Notes: generated from the sequence alone by a model not told the origin. A stretch of DNA of 64,000 nucleotides from Lepidostoma basale (GCA_022606425.2 JAHDVF020000755.1:372001-436000), one strand, 5' to 3'. Shown: positions 10,581 to 22,124, numbered from the stretch's first letter. Numbers and translations: made by a program.

Positions 10581-10690
10581 GTTGTATATATAATTGTTAA
10601 AGAATCAAGCAACATTTAATTAAAATACTATTAACTATTTTGTATTTTTTTTAAATTCTGTATATTTATTTCTTTTTCTATTTATTTCAG

Positions 10691-10748
10691 TGAGAACTAC
10701 TACGAAGGAAAGGAGAAGACATCCAAGTCACTGAAGGGCAAAAACTAA
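10691..10748 (+). CDS. obst-A: obst-A terminal exon
   Basis: Acceptor TTTCAG. It completes a cysteine codon and encodes ENYYEGKEKTSKSLKGKN followed by TAA. The basic tail after the last CBM14 domain fits the short charged tails of CPAP3 proteins. Confidence 0.88.
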
Positions 10749-11035
10749 ACATTCATCTCCTACACACTATTTCCTACTAGTTTTAATTAAATATTTTGCA
10801 TTTATTTATATTAAACTATAAAATGAATAATCCCACACAATCACTGAGAGCACAACCTTATATTTGTTTATTATGATATCATTTATACATAATATTACAA
10901 AAACAATTACAATTATAATCTAAAACTGTATTTACATATTTCTGTATCAGTTAACATTACAAAATTAATAATGTTTGTGTTTTCGGTGTGCATAAAAAAT
11001 AAAATAAATTGTAAAAAATATATTGTATTTTTATT
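10749..11035 (+). other. obst-A 3' UTR with AATAAA signals
   Basis: Transposon-free AT-rich sequence after the stop. Overlapping AATAAA hexamers at 10998-11003 and 11003-11008 are the likely polyadenylation signals. A jockey-like element tail starts at about 11036. Confidence 0.55.
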
Positions 11036-11355
11036 CAAATCAAATAATATCAAATCAGTTTATTTCATCAACAGATATTACAAAATCTATTTTTAAGGCA
11101 TCTATTGAGAACAGGTAAAATAATATAATATGTATAGTATAGGTACTATCAGAAACGCATAAGAGATGGTTCAACATTAGGAAGACAGGATACTCTCCAG
11201 AATTAAGAGTATTTGCCTTCTGAACGTAATTTCACTAATATGAAAGACGTCGGTCTCCGAGGAGACCGCGTTCAGCAGACTAATTGCTCTTCCCACCGGT
11301 GTCATCAGAGGCAGATTGGTTCTGGCGGCCGGTAGGTAAAACAATCTGTGCTGTC
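11036..11355 (-). mobile_element. jockey-like LINE 3' fragment
   Basis: Minus strand, with a GATTT-type tail at its 3' end (left side). The same C-terminal segment is found in better shape at 50690-51395 (plus strand). No intact frame. Confidence 0.65.
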
Positions 11356-11652
11356 GCTGTCGGAGATATCTATTATTATAATCATTATTAACTTAAAATA
11401 ACTTTAACAATGTTATAATACTTTCCTTCTACATTCGCCATCATATTGTATTGTTGATTCAAAATAAGAATGTTGTTATACACTTTGGAGTTGAAAAATA
11501 AGGCTGTTGTTTTCCACTTAAATATTAAATATCATGATATGTTTCATTTCAGATGCTTCCATTTACTCCTTTCCCCTAAAATACCCTTTCTACTTTAGTC
11601 TTCCAACTTCCCTTTCCCAATAATATTTTTAACACAAATTATTCAATTATTA

Positions 11653-11797
11653 ATCATCATCATCAGCCGTCTGTCATCCACTACTGAATGTAGGCCTCTC
11701 CCAAAGCACACCACCGCCCCCTATCCATTGCTGCTCCCATCCATCCATGTCCAGCGGGCTCTTCAGATCGTCGGTCCAGCGGGCAGGGGGACGTTTA
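11653..11797 (-). mobile_element. LINE 3' end, same family as 9266-9425
   Basis: Shares CATCATCAGCCGTCTGTCAT and the GGTCCAGCGGGCAGGGGGAC block with the 9266 copy. Confidence 0.6.
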
Positions 11798-11975
11798 TTA
11801 ATTAATATCTAGGCAAAATATGTATTTTCAAATTTACGTTTTTTTTTTTAAATAACAATTTTATGTGATCACTTATCATGTATTATTACTGCAAATTTTT
11901 TTTATCAGTTCTTAAGCAATTTGTCCAGGTAATATTTTTTTCAATTCAAATGTATTGTTCCATTGTTTGGTATCA

Positions 11976-12055
11976 CTTTAATAAGACTATGGAATTCCAC
12001 AGTGTCAATGCAATAAATTGCATTAACACTGTGGAATTCCATAGACTTATTAAAG
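11976..12055. repeat. 80-bp near-perfect hairpin
   Basis: CTTTAATAAGACTATGGAAT and onward is mirrored by its reverse complement, with a centre near 12016. The internal ATGGAATTCCACAGTGT matches the outer ends of the GGAGG-type repeats (2479, 31570, 63980), so it is probably two ends joined head to head. Confidence 0.65.
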
Positions 12056-12226
12056 TTAATGCAATATATTGATCAATAAATTGATTAATATTGTTAACTT
12101 TAATTTCTTGGTAGAAGTACATTGCAAATAATAAAAATAAAATAAATATTTATAATATACATTCAGTTTCAAACCAAAACAGTTTTTGCACTTTTTCACA
12201 AACTTGTTTCGGAACGAAAGACTACC

Positions 12227-12330
12227 AGGAAGATCGCCGAAGACAAGGAGGGGAGGCTGGACGTCATTATCCCAGGACAATTCACAGTCACAAACAGATC
12301 ATACGACCAAGACCCAGAGTAATAAGAAGA
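12227..12330 (+). mobile_element. LINE-B 3' end fragment
   Basis: Encodes PGRSPKTRRGGWTS and ends in AAGAAGAAAAAGAA, as in LINE-B tails. Confidence 0.5.
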
Positions 12331-12698
12331 AAAAGAATTATCATGAGGTACCACCAACTTGTATAAAATATATGTAAAGCCAACAAAAAAACATCTTCTT
12401 CTTAAATACACGAACGGAGTATTTGCAGGCTACATAAAAATTGCAAGCGTTGATCAAAACAATAAAAGTATTTTTCATTTCGAATCATAGATGCCTCTTT
12501 AAAAGTAACACAAAACAATAGTGAAGTTAAACGTTTTCTATTGATTAACAAATAACTGATTTCATATTTTCCATTAACGTAATTTACGTATTTTAACATC
12601 CCACGTAAAAAAAGAAAACCTCAATGTGAGGATCTCAACCAAACATAAAAAAATAAGGCATTTCTTTGATTTATACAATAAAACAAAATTATAAGTAA
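12331..12698. other. intergenic, nothing recognised
   Basis: AT-rich sequence with only short open frames on either strand. I see no domain, splice signal pair or repeat match. Confidence 0.3.
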
Positions 12699-12925
12699 TT
12701 AACTAAGTAACTAACTAACCATCACGCCGTCTCCCCGAAACGGTGGGCAGAAAAAATGGACTGTCCAACACCCACAAAATAAATCTAAAACAAATAATAT
12801 AGAACACAATGATATAAAATAAAATAACAAAATTAAATTAATTTAACCATACTGTTCTTTTTAGATGGTGCACATATTGTCTATTTAATTTATGTTCCAC
12901 GTATCCACCGTTTTTTTTAATTATT
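12699..12925 (-). mobile_element. SINE-like element sharing the LINE-A tail
   Basis: Minus strand: GTTA-type tail and GACGGCGTGAT end as in LINE-A, but the body is the non-autonomous type seen at 16781-17150, 34062-34420, 57318-57482 and 60440-60900. This copy lacks the central GC-rich part. Confidence 0.6.
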
Positions 12926-12959
12926 ATTTGTTTGATTTAACTAATTAAAACAAATGAAA

Positions 12960-13120
12960 ACGTCTAGAAGCTTGAATTTAGGTGAATGACTGTTCTGATT
13001 CATTCATTTCGCTTACTGTCTAAGGCATTTGATAATGCCTTAGACAGGCGAAACAGTCTTTCACATAAATTTTAATAAAACTTTTAGAAAACATATGATT
13101 TCATTCGTATTAAGTGGAGC
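12960..13120. repeat. repeat end with GGCATTATC stem, head-to-head pair
   Basis: TGTCTAAGGCATTTGATAAT followed by its mirrored GCCTTAGACA and CGAAACAGTC. It is a relative of the hammerhead-like ends, but the core reads TTGATAA. Further copies are near 13545-13650, 16000-16090, 23960-24055, 25890-25970 and 26350-26445. Confidence 0.45.
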
Positions 13121-14600
13121 AGACCCTAAACAATTTTTTTGCAAATCGCTTTTTCCCCCCTCATATTTCGAAAGTATAATATATTGTTTGAATATCGGAA
13201 AGAGGCCAAAATTGAAATAATGAATATTTACGAATAACAAAAATAAATTTAAAAATGATTTCCTACACTTCAGAGTTGTAATAAAATCATATCAAAATTT
13301 TAAAATGATTCGTTTATTTTTTCACCTTTAAAAAAGTCATAAAAAACGACTCATTTTCGGGCGTCTGAAAGGTTTGCTCTCCTTAATTAATTAGTACAGA
13401 GTTTTACATTATTGTTCAAGAAACAATAAATAAAATAACAGTATTTTTAGTTTCTTGAACAATGATGTAAAACTCCAGATTAAATTATTAATATATATGA
13501 AAAAACGATAGTTTTCAAGGAGTTATATTATAATATTTATATATGACATGTTTCGCCCTTCTGAGGTATTATCAAATGTGTATCATGTATATAATATCAT
13601 TTGATAATGCCTTAGAAAGGCGAAACATGTCATACATAAATATTATAATAAAACTCCTTGATATCTAGTGTTTTTTCATACATATTAATAAGTATTTAAA
13701 AAAAACATATCATAACATATAAAGTGTTTAAAATAAAGATATAATTATTTTTACATTATAAATTTAACAAGCTTTACATTATAATAGAACAATATTAAAA
13801 TGGATGGCTAATAATCTTTTAAATCCAATCCATTATAATATTGTTCTTCGCCTTTTCTTTCTTCCCACTGGTCACTTTCTACTAGACTTTACCTTGAAAA
13901 GCTTATTGTAATGCCTAATACATGGCATTATTTATAAATGTAAAATAATCTATTTAACAAGTACATAGATAACTGAAAACATAAAACTAATCCTTCTTTG
14001 TAAGTAGGCCTGTAGAATTAACCAAAATTAACTAATAAGCCTGTTATATTTTGTACTATAACTTAAGCCAACACTGTTTTTATGTAACTCTATTCAAGAC
14101 CACGCCCTGTCTTACCTGGTTGAATATGGAAAAGGCGGTCAAATTATTGTATATATTGTAGCCCATATAATACTATTCATTCCGTGCGGAATGTTAACAT
14201 AATGACGATTAACTTAATAGTACAAAATACTATAGAATTTCATTATTCTTTTTATTTCTGTATCATGTCAGATTCCTCGATGTTGACTATCGCTTGAGAG
14301 AAGGCGTCTCTGTTCTGGCAGCTCGAAACAGTTCCTCAACGCTTCTTAAGCACCCTACGTATTTGAACGTACGTGATACGTTCACTGTGACTGTGCCATT
14401 CTGCGCTATCCCGGATCATGTACGCGCTTAAGAAAAAGTACATAAAATGTACAAACTGTTAGGAATACGCGCGTGTGCCAACAACACTCGAGTACAAGTC
14501 TTCATAAATATGATAGTTTTACAAGGGGCCGGCGAAGTGTACGGCCGAGTATTTGACGTTTCGTAATTTAAAAAAATTAAATTAATATATAATTAAATTT
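13121..14600. other. intergenic, repeat ends and hairpins only
   Basis: Contains a hairpin at 13410-13470 (TTGTTCAAGAAACAATAAA with TTTCTTGAACAA), a second GGCATTATC-type end pair at 13545-13650, and an inverted pair around 13760-13855 (CATTATAATAGAACAATATT). 14260-14560 is less AT-rich but has no open frame I can place. Confidence 0.4.
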
Positions 14601-14605
14601 CATTT

Positions 14606-15388
14606 TTAACCGTCGCGTTGCCATGTGGTCAATTGAGTTTCCACTGCCAATTTAAAGTTGATTTTCTTAAAACCTATGGACCCTAATATTATAAAAAAAA
14701 ATTGTATTCCTCCATTGAAGTGTTCTCAATATTTCGTAATAAAAAAAAAGCAAAAAATTACTTCCTTCATCCCAAAAAAAAATATTTTTTAAGACTGCCC
14801 TCACCTTCATTCGTGTTAAGGTAGAATTTGTTTTGCTAATATTTACAACTTTATCGAAAGTGACAAATACTTACTCGCTGTTTTGAACGTATTATAAATT
14901 ATATGTTTGGCCTTTTCTCATACGTAATAATACCGATTGTGGACGGAAACGCAGCACGCAACTTAATAATATCAGAACTGTTAAAATATTAACACTTTAC
15001 CAAAAGGGACAAATATTAATACGTACTCGTTGTCTTGAACGTAATATACATTTTGCATAGGTGCCTTTATCATACGTAAAATTATAGCGCCACGGCGCGG
15101 CGGGGCGAGACAAGTTCATACTTGCTGTCAGTTGTTCATATGCTGTCTCGTCATTTTATATCAGAAATCGCATGGTTCCAGAAAAAAAAATAATGATATG
15201 TTTTTCAAATAATCCATGTATGTTATAGATATCGATCTATTCCTAATGAAATTCCCTACAAGATGACATAAATTAAATTTTGATTCATTGAGTTATATGC
15301 TTGATATTTATAGATAAACTTAGCGGTAAACTGAATTGACCACACGGGAGCGAGCGTTTTGTTTTGAACACGGTACGTTAAGGGTTAA
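14606..15388. mobile_element. possible piggyBac-type MITE
   Basis: TTAA is found at both outer edges (14606-14609 and 15385-15388). The ends carry the inverted segment TGTGGTCAATTGAGTTT on the left and its near reverse complement AAACTGAATTGACCACA on the right. No transposase frame lies between. piggyBac-type elements duplicate TTAA (family knowledge); the assignment is inference. Confidence 0.4.
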
Positions 15389-15404
15389 AAAACCTAAAGG
15401 TAGG

Positions 15405-15700
15405 GCGGTTAAGTCGGTCCAGACACTTGTGTTGTGGAGACAAGAGGCCTATGTTCAACACTGTACGACTAAAAGCTGATGATGAGGATGATCATATTGC
15501 AAAAAATAAATTAATTGCTCCTTTTCAATTCCATCGCCAACGTCGTTAGAATAATTGAACTAAGTTGGGCAACGTTTGGAAAATTATATCACTTTCTCAT
15601 GGCCAAAGACCATCTTACGAACCTTAAAAGAAAGGAAATAGAAACATGTATCCTCCCTTTGATTACATTTAGATTGGAAACAATGTTTATATATGTTCAT
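15405..15700 (+). mobile_element. RTE/BovB-like LINE fragments
   Basis: 15405-15495 carries a LINE tail (GTGGAGACAAGAGGCCTATG). 15530-15700 translates to RIIELSWATFGKLYHFLMAK and LKRKEIETCILPLITFRLET, the post-RT region of RTE elements, in decayed form. Confidence 0.55.
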
Positions 15701-15735
15701 AATAAAATCCACTTACTTTTGTGTCGCAATGAGCA

Positions 15736-15995
15736 TCACTCCTGGAAGTAGACCTCCTCCATCAGCTTCAATGACTGTTGATCCTGGACTGATCCATATC
15801 GTATCGGCGGCTTCTTTAATATCGTCTCTACATCGAAGTTAAAGGATTTCGGTCGCAGTTCTGGTATAGCAGCAAAGGAGGCGTTTTGTCCATCAATCAT
15901 CAGAGCTGCGAGCGACATGGCCTGCCCAGCGCCATTTTAGCACTGCCACTCTTCTGATGATGTCCGACACTCCTGTTCTGGCTCTAATAATGGTA
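15736..15995 (-). mobile_element. RTE/BovB-like LINE C-terminal fragment
   Basis: Minus strand reads RTGVSDIIRRVAVLKWRWAG, then after a frameshift PPIRYGSVQDQQSLKLMEEV. This is the WAGH-to-terminus region of RTE reverse transcriptases. Confidence 0.6.
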
Positions 15996-16540
15996 ATTAA
16001 TACGAATGAAAACGCCAGTTTTCTAGAAGTTATATTATATTTCATGGAAACGACATTCGCCTTTCTAAGACATTATCAAATTTGACGAAACTTCCACTCG
16101 TTGCAGTTTATTACAGTATTACTAGTAGATGGAGCAGAATATGGTAATTAACGTAAATTGATGTAACTTTATACATTTTTAACAAAATAATATTTGGATA
16201 GGTCCAGAAATATTTGAAAATGTTTCAAGGAACTCGTTAAGAATTTTTATGACAATGATTACATAGTAGGGGATACTAAATGGTATTATAATATATAAAT
16301 CAAAAATAAGTTATTTGAGGTAGGACGAAATAAAGTATTTCTAAGAAAAACATCATCTTACAAATTGTTTACAAATGATTTTACACATTTCAAGGTGACG
16401 AATAATTCAAAGTAATATACATAAAATAAAATCGCCATCATGTGTGCGTAGACTCAATCGATGTATTCTTCTCTTCTGCATCTGAAATGTGCAATAAATA
16501 CAGTGCAGAATCAAGAGTTCTTTGAATCTAATTATATATC
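15996..16540. repeat. approximately 500-bp repeat, inverted relative to 25880-26450
   Basis: The interior (GGGGATACTAAATGGTATTA, GTTATTTGAGGTAGGAC) is the reverse complement of the interior at 25985-26345, while the left flank (AATACGAATGAAAACG, TTTTCTAGAAGTT) is in the same orientation. It carries one GGCATTATC-type hammerhead-like end, decayed. Confidence 0.55.
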
Positions 16541-16780
16541 GGAACTACATTAAGGAGTGGGGAAGAATATATGTTAGTTTGTTCATTGATTAAAGCTAAA
16601 TTCTAATAGTTGTGTTCCTCACCCTGTCCGCCAAACTTTTATTTGTTTATTTTTATTTATTTATTTAATAAAGTTTTAAAAAATTACAGAAACATTTTGC
16701 AACTTATAAAACAACATTTTATAAACAATTATAAATTATTGGATCGTCCATGTCAACATGTGCAACATCGGAAAAACATT

Positions 16781-17150
16781 ATGTGTTATTACATTATGTG
16801 CTAAATTTAAAAAACGGTGGATTCGTGGAACATAAATTAAATAGACAATATGTGCACCATCTAAAAATAACATTTTGTATTAAATTATTTTTATTTTGTT
16901 ATTTTATTTTATATCATTGTATTTTTTATTATCTGTTTTAGATTTATTTTGTGGATGTTGGAAGATCGAAGTGTGCGCGGGAGATGTCTATTGGTGGCGA
17001 TGAGGTTCGCGACCCATCACACCGCGTCTCCCGCGGGGCGAAAAGAGAAGGATGGAGTGCCGCATCAGTAAAAGTGTGACAGTCCATTCTTTCTGCCTAC
17101 CCTTTCGGGGAGACGGCGTGATGGTTAGTTAGTTAGTTAGTTATTACTAA
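16781..17150 (+). mobile_element. SINE-like non-autonomous element with LINE-A tail
   Basis: The body begins near AACGGTGGATTCGTGGAACA, passes an AT-rich block and a GC-rich block (GGTTCGCGACCCATCACACC), and ends with the LINE-A 3' end (CTTTCTGCCTACCCTTTCGG and GTTAG repeats). There is no coding capacity. The GGTTCGCGACC segment is only faintly like a pol III B box. Probably mobilised by LINE-A through the shared tail. Confidence 0.7.
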
Positions 17151-17189
17151 TATTAAAAAAAAACACAAATGAAAAAAAAAAAACTTAAA

Positions 17190-17395
17190 AACATCGGTAC
17201 TTATAAAACAACATTTTATAAACAATTAATAATATGAAAAACACACAAATTAAAAAAAAATCAAAAAACCTTAAAAACATAGGTTCTTACAACAACTTTA
17301 AACATCGGTATTTATAAAAACAACATTTTATAAACAATTAATAATATAAAAAAACACAAATGAAAAAAACAACAAAAACCTTTAAAAAAATCGGT
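17190..17395. repeat. tandem repeat, about 95-bp units
   Basis: AACATCGGTACTTATAAAAC and AACAACATTTTATAAACAAT recur about twice, with AACACAAATGAAAAAAA spacers. A further partial unit is at about 16690-16735, interrupted by the SINE-like element at 16781. Confidence 0.6.
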
Positions 17396-17514
17396 AATCT
17401 GATTCAAACATTGCTCTTTCCATAAGTCTTTGGACAATTGTGGATTTTTTGCGCTTTTCTGAGACACCGACTCTTAACATCAGTCAAACCCCTTTCATTT
17501 AAAGTTGCAATAAA

Positions 17515-18200
17515 CTATATTATTATTATTATTATTATTATTATTATGATTTGTATTTTAAGTGCGCCGTTTTGTAAAATCAATTACTCCAAGGGCGCAC
17601 TAGGAAATGACTGACCGAACAGTGCAGTCTTCAGATGTTTCTTAAATTCTCATACTTAATATTAACATGGAGGCTATTCCACGCCAACGGACCCGCAACG
17701 CTGAAAGCACGATCATAGAAACATGCTTTATTGGCTCTGACTGGAATCGCTATGTTGTTTGCACTTGTTTCTACTGATCGGAGTGAACGTTGCCTTTCCG
17801 TTGGCATGGGTGTCACGCAGAGGTCCGATATATACGCTGGCGTTCTCTGGTGTCGAGCCTTAAACACTGTCAAACACAATTTATATTTTACTCGCTCTCG
17901 GATTTTAAGCCAATGAAGGTCCTTCAGGAGCGGCGTGATATGACAGTATTTTTGTTGCCCCATAATCAATCGGGCAGCAGCATTAAATACGCTTTGTATT
18001 CTGCTTAATTGATTATTTGGCAATCCAGCGTACATTCCGTTGCAATAATCTAACCGTGACACTACAAAAGAATTTACGAGGGTCCTAGCTTCACCAACAG
18101 GTAAACATCTCCGTATGTGCTTTAGCTGTCTCAGTTGGAAGAAACCAGACTTAACAAGCCCTGATATGTGCGTATTGTAAGACAATACTATAGGCACCCT
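17515..18200 (-). mobile_element. L2/CR1-like LINE 3' fragment with ATT-repeat tail
   Basis: A 188-codon minus-strand frame encodes the C-terminal region of an RT polyprotein: VVSRLDYCNGMYAGLP, AARLIMGQQKYCHITPLLKD, LHWLKIRERVKYKLCL and RAFSVAGPLAWNSLHVN. These are hallmarks of the CR1/L2 group. The 3' end ends in TAA/ATT repeats at 17519-17548. The 5' part and catalytic RT motifs are missing. Confidence 0.8.
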
Positions 18201-18572
18201 TAATCATGAAACTATAAAAGAAAGTGATTATAAAGTATAACAGTGAGAACTTCATAACGCGAAGTAGGTAGGAGTAAACTGATGTGAGTTTTACTTTCTT
18301 GTCATTTTTGCTTGTCAAACTTTAACTATGAATTGAGTGTTTGCGTGTGGGCCGCTAAAGTTAAGTCGAAAGTGTTATGAATTGTGGTCTATAGTGCCGA
18401 GAAGTTGCGTAATCTTGGTACGGACTAGTTAGTATTACACAGTTGAGTGGTGGCATGTATAATGAGCCAACCACGGGCGGCCCGTGACGTTAACGCGCAA
18501 GCGCAAATCAGGGCGTGAATACGCAGCCACCATCTTGTTATGAACAAACTACAAATTACTTTTTTTATAAAG

Positions 18573-19104
18573 ATTAATTGTATCTCAATAAAGACGAAGA
18601 TGTAAATTGTTTTCTGGGAAAAGAATATGGTGCTCGAGGCGCTTACAGGACTTATGACCTGTCATTGGTTGAGTTAAGCGATCGCTTTATGATAACAACA
18701 TTCTCCATTCCACCTTTCTTACGACCACCACGTCTGACAAATTTTTGGAAGATGTATATATGCTACAATGTTGAGGAACACTTCACATTTTTTAGTTCAA
18801 TCTACACTAGCGCCATCCATTAAGATTGGGTGTAAGCATTAACCAGAAAATCTTAATTGATGCAGTGCTAGACTACGCCTGGAGATGTCTCACCAATTTT
18901 TATGCTTTTAAATAAAATTTAAAACAAAATTTGTCAGACGTGGTGGTCGTAAGAAGGTCGCAATGGGGAATGTTATTAACATAAAGCGATCGCTTAACCC
19001 AACCAATGACAGGTCATAAGTCCTGTAAGCGCCTCGACCACCATATTCTGTTTCCAGAAAACAATTTACGAGTACATCTTCGTCTCAATTGAAATACAAT
19101 TAAT
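18573..19104. mobile_element. MITE-M, longest copy, both TIRs
   Basis: Terminal inverted repeats ATTAATTGTATCTCAATA (left) and the matching TTGAAATACAATTAAT (right), and extended subterminal inverted blocks (GCGATCGCTTTATGATAAC against GTTATTAACATAAAGCGATCGC). No open frame. The long palindromic layout suggests a foldback-like DNA transposon derivative. Confidence 0.7.
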
Positions 19105-19231
19105 CCTTATAAAAAAATAATTTACCCGCAATAGGTATAATCCAGTATTTATCTACAAGTATTTGTATACATTCAAACTGTTGTACAAATTACTTAGAAA
19201 GTCAGCCATTTTGTAAAATCATAATTGATGC

Positions 19232-19570
19232 GTTCTTCTTCGTTCTTCTTTCCCTCATTACCGAGGGTGGTGATCTATAGAGCTGCACGTGGCTAAAACA
19301 AAACGCCTCTATTCCTCTCTAGTCTCCGCAACCCACATCATCAAGTAGAGATCTCCCCCAATCATCTCCTTAATCTGGTCACACCAATGCGCAGGAGATC
19401 TGCCTCTACTTCTTTTGCCTGGAACACTTCTTGTGACAATACTTTTTTCCAGGTTACCAGCCTTCTTCTGGAAGTGTGACCAAAGAAACTCAATCAATAC
19501 TATCTTCAACAAAGGGGCCATAGATTGTTTTATTTCCCACGATTCACAACCAACCTGCCAATGGTTATTC
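19232..19570 (-). mobile_element. LINE C-terminal fragment
   Basis: A 70-codon minus frame encodes SIVTRSVPGKRSRGRSPAHW CDQIKEMIGG, matching the GKRSRGRPxxRWxDxI motif before the end of RTE-type ORFs. Family not resolved. Confidence 0.6.
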
Positions 19571-19794
19571 CGGTAGATAGAGCAATATCTTTGCTAAATC
19601 ATATAATTTCGGAGTTTGACGTATTTTGTGATAGTCTGACTCACCTGAAGAAAGTACAGTTTTTATTATAATTGTATATTTGTCAAGCATATTATGTTAT
19701 TATGTATTACTTTTTATTGTGTCTCTCTAACTTGTAGCTTTAGTGTATTGCAAAATAATTCTATAATGCTTTGGATATATTTAAATAAATACAT

Positions 19795-20315
19795 GGCTTT
19801 TGGAAGAAGGGGTCAGGTCAAGGAGATTGATAGGAGAATACAACTCGGTTGGTCTGCATTCGGAAGGCTGGGCAACATCTTCAAGTCGGACATGCCACAC
19901 ATTTTAAAAACTAAAGTGCTGGACCAGTGTGTGTTACTTTTGATGACATATGGATGCGAGACATGGACGTTAACTAAAGAAGCAATGCACAAAATCAATG
20001 TTACACAACGGGCCATGTAAAGATCCATGTTGGGTATCTCGCTTAGACACCATATACCCAACGTGGAGATTAGAGAACGCACCAGGGTCATCGATGTAGT
20101 AAAACGCAGTTGCGAGGATGAAGTGACAGTGGGCTGGTCATGTGTGTCGAAGGGATGATGGAAGATGAAGCCAAAGGGTTATTGAATGGAGGTCAAGGTT
20201 TGGTCCTGAAAAGTGTCGGGAGACAGCCTACCAGATGGAGCGCTGATATTGTTCGGACGGCGGAAAGGACCTGGAGAACTTACGTCCAGCAGTGGATGGA
20301 CACAAGCTGACGAAG
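19795..20315 (+). mobile_element. RTE/BovB-like LINE fragment
   Basis: 19694-20020 contains the frame EIDRRIQLGWSAFGRLGNIF, LKTKVLDQCVLLLMTYGCET and WTLTKEAMHKINVTQRAM, which closely follows the BovB-type post-RT domain. It continues frameshifted to about 20315 (SAGHVCRRDDGR-like, then GGQGL). Truncated 5'. Confidence 0.75.
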
Positions 20316-20518
20316 AAATAAATAAATTAAATAGTGGGATGATACATGTTTTGTACTAAATTGAATATATTTTAAGAAGTTAATGCAATGCGAAGAAAGC
20401 ATTTTCAATTACTTTAGAAAAAATCGAATAAAGGAGATTTTGTTACACTGTTAATTTTTACATAAAAATATTCCACAAAGTAAGAATAAAGTATAATGTG
20501 TAATGAAAGAACATTTTA

Positions 20519-20562
20519 GATATCCATTCTTTCCCACCTCTTTGGAGAAACGGCGTGAACAA
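20519..20562 (+). mobile_element. LINE-A 3' tail fragment
   Basis: Short terminal segment (CCACCTCTTTGGAGAAACGG). Confidence 0.4.
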
Positions 20563-20769
20563 TTTTGTGTTTAAATTTTAATGTATTTGCGTTTTACATT
20601 GATATACGAACCGCCCATGATAACGTTAAATCTTAACTTAGATTTAAACTGAAATTGAATTCTAAACAAGTTGCTGAATATATCCTTAATTTTTATGTAC
20701 AAACATAGACATTATTATATAAACCATTCTTAATAATAATCAATTACTAATAACAAAATTTGTTTTTAT

Positions 20770-21020
20770 AAATGTTACGACAGCTGTTTCGCCAACCGAT
20801 ATTGACATCCTCAGATATTACGAGCAATTTGTTTAACAGTTGTTTGTAATAACTCAGATGCCAATTGGCGAAACAGCTGTCGCAACACTCTCATAAAGTG
20901 AATGATAAAAATTGTAATATTGTAACAGTTAAATTGATTAAATAGTCCATTGTTTCGTCCAATTATTATTATTTTTCGCGACAGCTGTTTCGTGAAACTA
21001 TGTTGACATCATCGGGTGCT
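20770..21020. repeat. cluster of three AGCT-type hammerhead-like ends
   Basis: Units at 20774-20820 (minus), 20846-20893 (plus) and 20975-21018 (minus) each carry GAAACAGCTGTCG with an upstream CTGAGGA, CAGATGC or CCGATGA-like core. Inverted neighbouring ends suggest nested or tandem Penelope/retrozyme insertions. Confidence 0.5.
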
Positions 21021-21107
21021 TTAATAATATTTTAATTATGATTAATTAAAATAAAAAATAAATTGTTACAAAATTTCTTTATTATTATATATTTAGTGTG
21101 GTTCCAC

Positions 21108-21232
21108 TTGCGTTTAAAGTCGACCGGTTTCGGCAGCTTGCTGCCATCTTCTGATCACCAGAAGATGGCAGCAATGCCGAAACCGGTTGACGTTAAACAC
21201 AAGTGGAAGGCCACTAAATATACAATAATATA
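21108..21232. repeat. 125-bp hairpin made of two ACCGGT-type ends
   Basis: Arms mirror around TGATCA near 21153: each has GAAGATGGCAGC, a GGCAGC/GCTGCC-type stem, GAAACCGGT and a GTCGAC-like flank. This matches the hammerhead-like layout, with the core as CAGAAGA. Confidence 0.55.
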
Positions 21233-21559
21233 GAAATTTTGTATAATTTTTCATTTTTCATTTTTCAAAATAAACTTCTACCAAGAAATATTAATTAATT
21301 AACAGTTGAAAACATTACTGTAACACAGTGTTTTAAATTTTTACAGTTAAAATGATTATAAGTTTCATTTTCCATTTTTGTTGTTTATTTTGAAGTAATT
21401 TTATAAATCGCTTGCGTAATACAAAATCATTTTGTTAAAAAAATGTGCAAAACTATTGAAAAATGTAACTTTCAAGGCATAATGGAGTTCGCAAATGAGT
21501 TTTATACTCCATTGGATATACGTAGCGCAAAGAAAATTGTTTAAACTCTACGTTCACTT

Positions 21560-21593
21560 TCAGTACAGTATTGTCATTCCAGAAGATAGGACT
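21560..21593 (+). promoter_or_regulatory. possible obst-E core promoter (Inr, weak DPE)
   Basis: TCAGTA at 21560-21565 fits the arthropod initiator. Counting its A as +1, GGACT lies at +28 to +32, one base off the DPE consensus. No convincing TATA box lies 30 bp upstream. This would give a 5' UTR of about 95 bases before the ATG at 21656. Confidence 0.35.
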
Positions 21594-21655
21594 GTTTCGC
21601 AGTGGTGCAAACATCGGTATAGAGAAGTAACGCTAATATAATCAATCACTGTACA

Positions 21656-21710
21656 ATGCGTGGTGCTACCCTTATTTTCGGGGCTGTTTTAGCCCTCGCA
21701 TCCGGGACAT
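21656..21710 (+). CDS. obst-E: obst-E exon 1, signal peptide
   Basis: Gene-level entry; exons 21656-21710, 32993-33048, 37516-37678, 38967-39161 and 41677-41891 join in frame to 227 residues, typical for CPAP3-E. The product is a secreted cuticular chitin-binding protein with three six-cysteine CBM14 domains. Exon 1 encodes MRGATLIFGAVLALASGT, a classic signal peptide, and ends at a GTAAGT donor. I chose this ATG because it directly precedes the hydrophobic core and its split codon fits the acceptor at 32993 to read TYAG. Assignment to obst-E rests on recalled family features: YAHPELCDQFFLCTNGTL, TPISSPGCEY, PRFPIPGDCHRLITCVEG. Drosophila obst-E is reported to have alternative isoforms; I see only one set of exons here. 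Confidence 0.85.
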
Positions 21711-22078
21711 GTAAGTACAAATTTTAATACTTAAAATTATTTACTAAAAAAATATACTTAAAAGCTTTTTGTCACTGAAATACACGAACATATGGTATAC
21801 GTATATTTGTTATAATGATAAAAATTATTAATTTATTTTTCGGCAGTGTTTTTACTATAAGTGAATGATTGTTTTATGTAAAAACTTTATGAAACAAAAA
21901 TGATTATTAGATTATACATTGTTTTGGCGGAAACAATTTGATATTTCAACATTATTAACTGTTTAATTGAAACACTTATATAATAACACAATTCTTTTAA
22001 TTTCTATAAAATTGTCGCGACAGCTATTTTGCTAATTAATATTAGCATCATCAGGTGATAAAGCCAGTTGATTGTAAC

Positions 22079-22124
22079 ACCTGATGATGCTAACATCGGT
22101 TAACGAAATAGCTGTCACGTCAAT
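22079..22124 (+). ncRNA. hammerhead-like motif (AGCT type), sense in obst-E intron 1
   Basis: CTGATGA is intact, followed by an extra T, a short stem and GAAATAGCTGTC. An inverted mate lies at 22015-22056. Stem I is not well paired. Confidence 0.35.

Noticed and set aside
15736..15918. Minus-strand 60-codon frame as a host exon
   Set aside because: Neighbouring text reads RRVAVLKWRWAG and SVQDQQSLKLMEEV, which are RTE C-terminal features in shifted frames.
16975..17030. tRNA-derived head of the SINE-like element
   Set aside because: GGTTCGCGACC resembles a B box, but no A box lies at the proper distance and no cloverleaf can be drawn.
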